Shown here: positions 6,450-7,521 of the stretch, in pieces
Layout: each line of letters opens with the position of its first letter
Numbering within the stretch: the first letter of the stretch is position 1
Source: an uncultured Sphingobacteriales bacterium
GTDB lineage: Bacteria > Bacteroidota > Bacteroidia > Chitinophagales > Chitinophagaceae
Assembly: GCA_946887085.1 (NCBI GenBank)
Contig: CAMPKG010000171.1
Span: forward strand, 1-7,521
Length of the DNA stretch: 7,521 nucleotides
Reading direction: 5' to 3'
Translations under genes and position numbers: made by a program
The notes under the pieces: generated by a model
What the model was told of the DNA's origin: nothing
Database searches by the model: none
What the model saw: the letters and a program-made list of their open reading frames with translations, nothing else

Positions 6450-6591
6450 ACCACGATAGTTTGGTTTTAGAAGATTTGCCACGATCATTGAATCATTTCC
6501 ATCATCGTTCTGAACCGGGAGATTGGATTTCGAAGATTTGCCGCAATAATTGAGGATATCATAGTCATCATTGAATCATTTCCATCATAGT
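6445..6591 (+). repeat. Degenerate tandem direct repeat between cdsA and psd
   Basis: Two units follow each other: 6445-6508 (64 bases) and 6509-6591 (83 bases). Both start TCTGAACC, share GAAGATTTGCC (6470-6480 and 6532-6542), and end in a 30-base block identical at 28 positions (6484-6513 and 6567-6596, overlapping the next unit start). The second unit has about 21 extra bases that look like a damaged copy of its own end (ATTGA…ATCATAGT), so duplication has occurred at two levels. The first unit includes the cdsA stop codon. The sequence is AT-rich, shows no ORF or strong hairpin, and resembles short dispersed intergenic repeats of Bacteroidetes; that family link is an inference. Confidence 0.75.
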
Positions 6592-6635
6592 TCCGACAAT
6601 TAGCAAATCATCAATCAGAAATCACAGATAAAAAC

Positions 6636-6643
6636 TAGTTTTG
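6636..6643 (+). promoter_or_regulatory. Possible -7 box directly before psd
   Basis: TAGTTTTG fits TAnnTTTG exactly and ends 5 bases before the psd ATG at 6649. Initiation about 7 bases downstream would give a transcript with almost no leader. No TTG is found at the usual distance upstream, so this may be a chance match and psd may be read from the cdsA unit instead. Confidence 0.35.
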
Positions 6644-6648
6644 CCCAC

Positions 6649-7305
6649 ATGAAACTACACCGCGAGGGATATAAATACATCCTGATAGCCACGCTTGCCT
6701 GGGCTATCATTTTTTATCTCTGTACAGAATTTCTGATAGACATTCCCTGGCTGATGTGGCCGATACAGTTCGTTTGTTTCCTGTTGTGGTTCTGGGTTAT
6801 CTGGTTCTTCCGTCTGCCCAACAGGAATTTTGTAGCGGGCGAGAATACCATCTATGCCCCGGCCGACGGTAAAGTAGTAGTAATAGAAGAGACCTTCGAG
6901 CCTGAATACTTTAATGATAAACGCCTGCAGGTATCCATCTTCATGTCGCCGCTGAACGTACACGTAAACCGCAACCCCATTAGTGGTACCATCAATTACA
7001 TGAAATACCACCCCGGCAAATACCTTGTAGCATGGCACCCGAAATCTTCGACAGAAAACGAGCGTACCACGATCGTGATCGGCAACAACAAAGCAGAGAT
7101 ATTAATGCGCCAGATAGCAGGTGCGCTCGCCCGCCGTATCTGTTTCTATGTGCAAAAAGGTGATGTGGTTAAACAGCACGAAGAATTTGGTTTCATCCGC
7201 TTCGGCTCGCGTGTCGACCTGTTCTTACCCCTGGGCACCAAAGTGGACGTAAAAATTGGCGATATAGTACAAGGGGGCTTGACCAAGGTGGCGTACCTGA
7301 GTTAA
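6649..7305 (+). CDS. psd: Phosphatidylserine decarboxylase, short (archaeal-type) form
   Basis: The enzyme converts phosphatidylserine to phosphatidylethanolamine at the inner membrane, using a pyruvoyl group made by self-cleavage. The 218-residue proenzyme has two N-terminal membrane segments (about 11-29 and 34-54). The soluble domain carries the usual triad positions: APADGKV (D73), NVHVNR (H105) and the cleavage site RFGSR (G186-S187). Cleavage would give a beta chain of about 186 residues and an alpha chain of about 32 residues starting with the pyruvoyl group. The RFGSR site and length fit the compact PSD class rather than the long LGST class of E. coli. The start at 6649 gives the expected MKLHREGYKYI opening. 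The gene lies 199 bases after cdsA, with a repeat between them. No pssA is seen on either side in the window. All key residues are present. Confidence 0.95.
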   Translation: MKLHREGYKYILIATLAWAIIFYLCTEFLIDIPWLMWPIQFVCFLLWFWVIWFFRLPNRNFVAGENTIYAPADGKVVVIEETFEPEYFNDKRLQVSIFMSPLNVHVNRNPISGTINYMKYHPGKYLVAWHPKSSTENERTTIVIGNNKAEILMRQIAGALARRICFYVQKGDVVKQHEEFGFIRFGSRVDLFLPLGTKVDVKIGDIVQGGLTKVAYLS

Positions 7306-7387
7306 AATGTTAAAAAAATGCAATAAAGCATCTATAAGGCGCTGGTTTGCCAAAACTTCGTATCTTCATTTCTCTAAAACAATCCGT

Positions 7388-7521
7388 ATGAAAAAACTTA
7401 CTTTACTGGTTAGCGCCCTTATGATAGCAGGTGTAACTTTTGCTTGCGACGGCGACAAAGGCAAAAAAGCCTGCTGCAAAAAAGGTACTGCTAAGAAAGA
7501 GTGCTGCAAAAAAGACAGCAA
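7388..7521 (+). CDS. Small exported Cys/Lys-repeat protein, 5' part (runs off the window)
   Basis: The ATG at 7388 opens a frame that stays open to the window end and gives 44 complete codons. It begins with a signal peptide (MKKLTLLVSALMIAGVTFA) and then CDGDKG. The mature part is a run of short repeats: KKACCKKG, then KKECCKKD, with paired cysteines flanked by lysines. A cysteine falls right after the cut, but TFA-C is a poor lipobox, so either signal peptidase I cleavage or lipidation is possible. Paired cysteines suggest metal binding or disulfide chemistry in the periplasm, but I do not recognise a family and do not assign a function. The TATCTTCA at 7361-7368, about 20 bases before the start, resembles a weak -7 box. 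Confidence 0.7.
   Translation, partial: MKKLTLLVSALMIAGVTFACDGDKGKKACCKKGTAKKECCKKDS

Noticed and set aside
7306..7387. Terminator after psd
   Set aside because: Only a 4-base ATGC/GCAT arm pair without a following T run is present.

Overview
The window looks like chromosome of a Bacteroidetes bacterium, probably close to the Chitinophagaceae. The signs are promoter boxes of the TTG / TAnnTTTG type, A-rich start regions without strong Shine-Dalgarno sites, paired small outer-membrane barrels, a FISUMP-domain secreted protein, and a compact RFGSR-type phosphatidylserine decarboxylase. The genus is an inference from style; no marker gene is present. I see no rRNA, tRNA, CRISPR array, transposase, integrase or phage gene.

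Layout. Positions 1-186 hold the 3' end of a barrel-type outer-membrane protein, followed at 208-771 by a related complete but short-ended protein and a strong hairpin terminator (799-829). Between 848 and 974, on the minus strand, lies a frameshifted remnant of the last ~40 codons of a dxs gene. A FISUMP-domain exported protein (1302-2447) has its own well-formed promoter (1186-1213). A bidirectional terminator (2464-2500) separates it from the intact minus-strand dxs (2516-4435). From a divergent intergenic region, a CPBP/CAAX-type membrane protease (4630-5619) and cdsA (5628-6449) run rightward with an 8-base gap. A 200-base spacer carries a degenerate tandem repeat, then comes psd (6649-7305). 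The window ends inside a small exported Cys/Lys-repeat protein (7388 onward).

How the genes fit together. The right half is lipid metabolism: Dxs supplies the first committed step of non-mevalonate isoprenoid synthesis, CdsA makes CDP-diacylglycerol, and Psd makes phosphatidylethanolamine. The linking enzyme PssA is not in the window. The left half is cell-envelope surface proteins.

The most noteworthy observation is the dxs tail relic. Over 102 aligned bases it matches the 3' end of the intact dxs at 84 positions (hand count), and 11 of the 17 changed codons are synonymous. It was therefore a selected protein-coding gene when it diverged, and is not a recent stutter of the neighbouring gene. 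Terminator plus dxs tail occurs on both sides of the FISUMP gene, which suggests that this gene and the present dxs 3' end arrived by recombination, or that an old paralogue was lost. I did not find a convincing novel multi-gene system; the remaining findings are modest.
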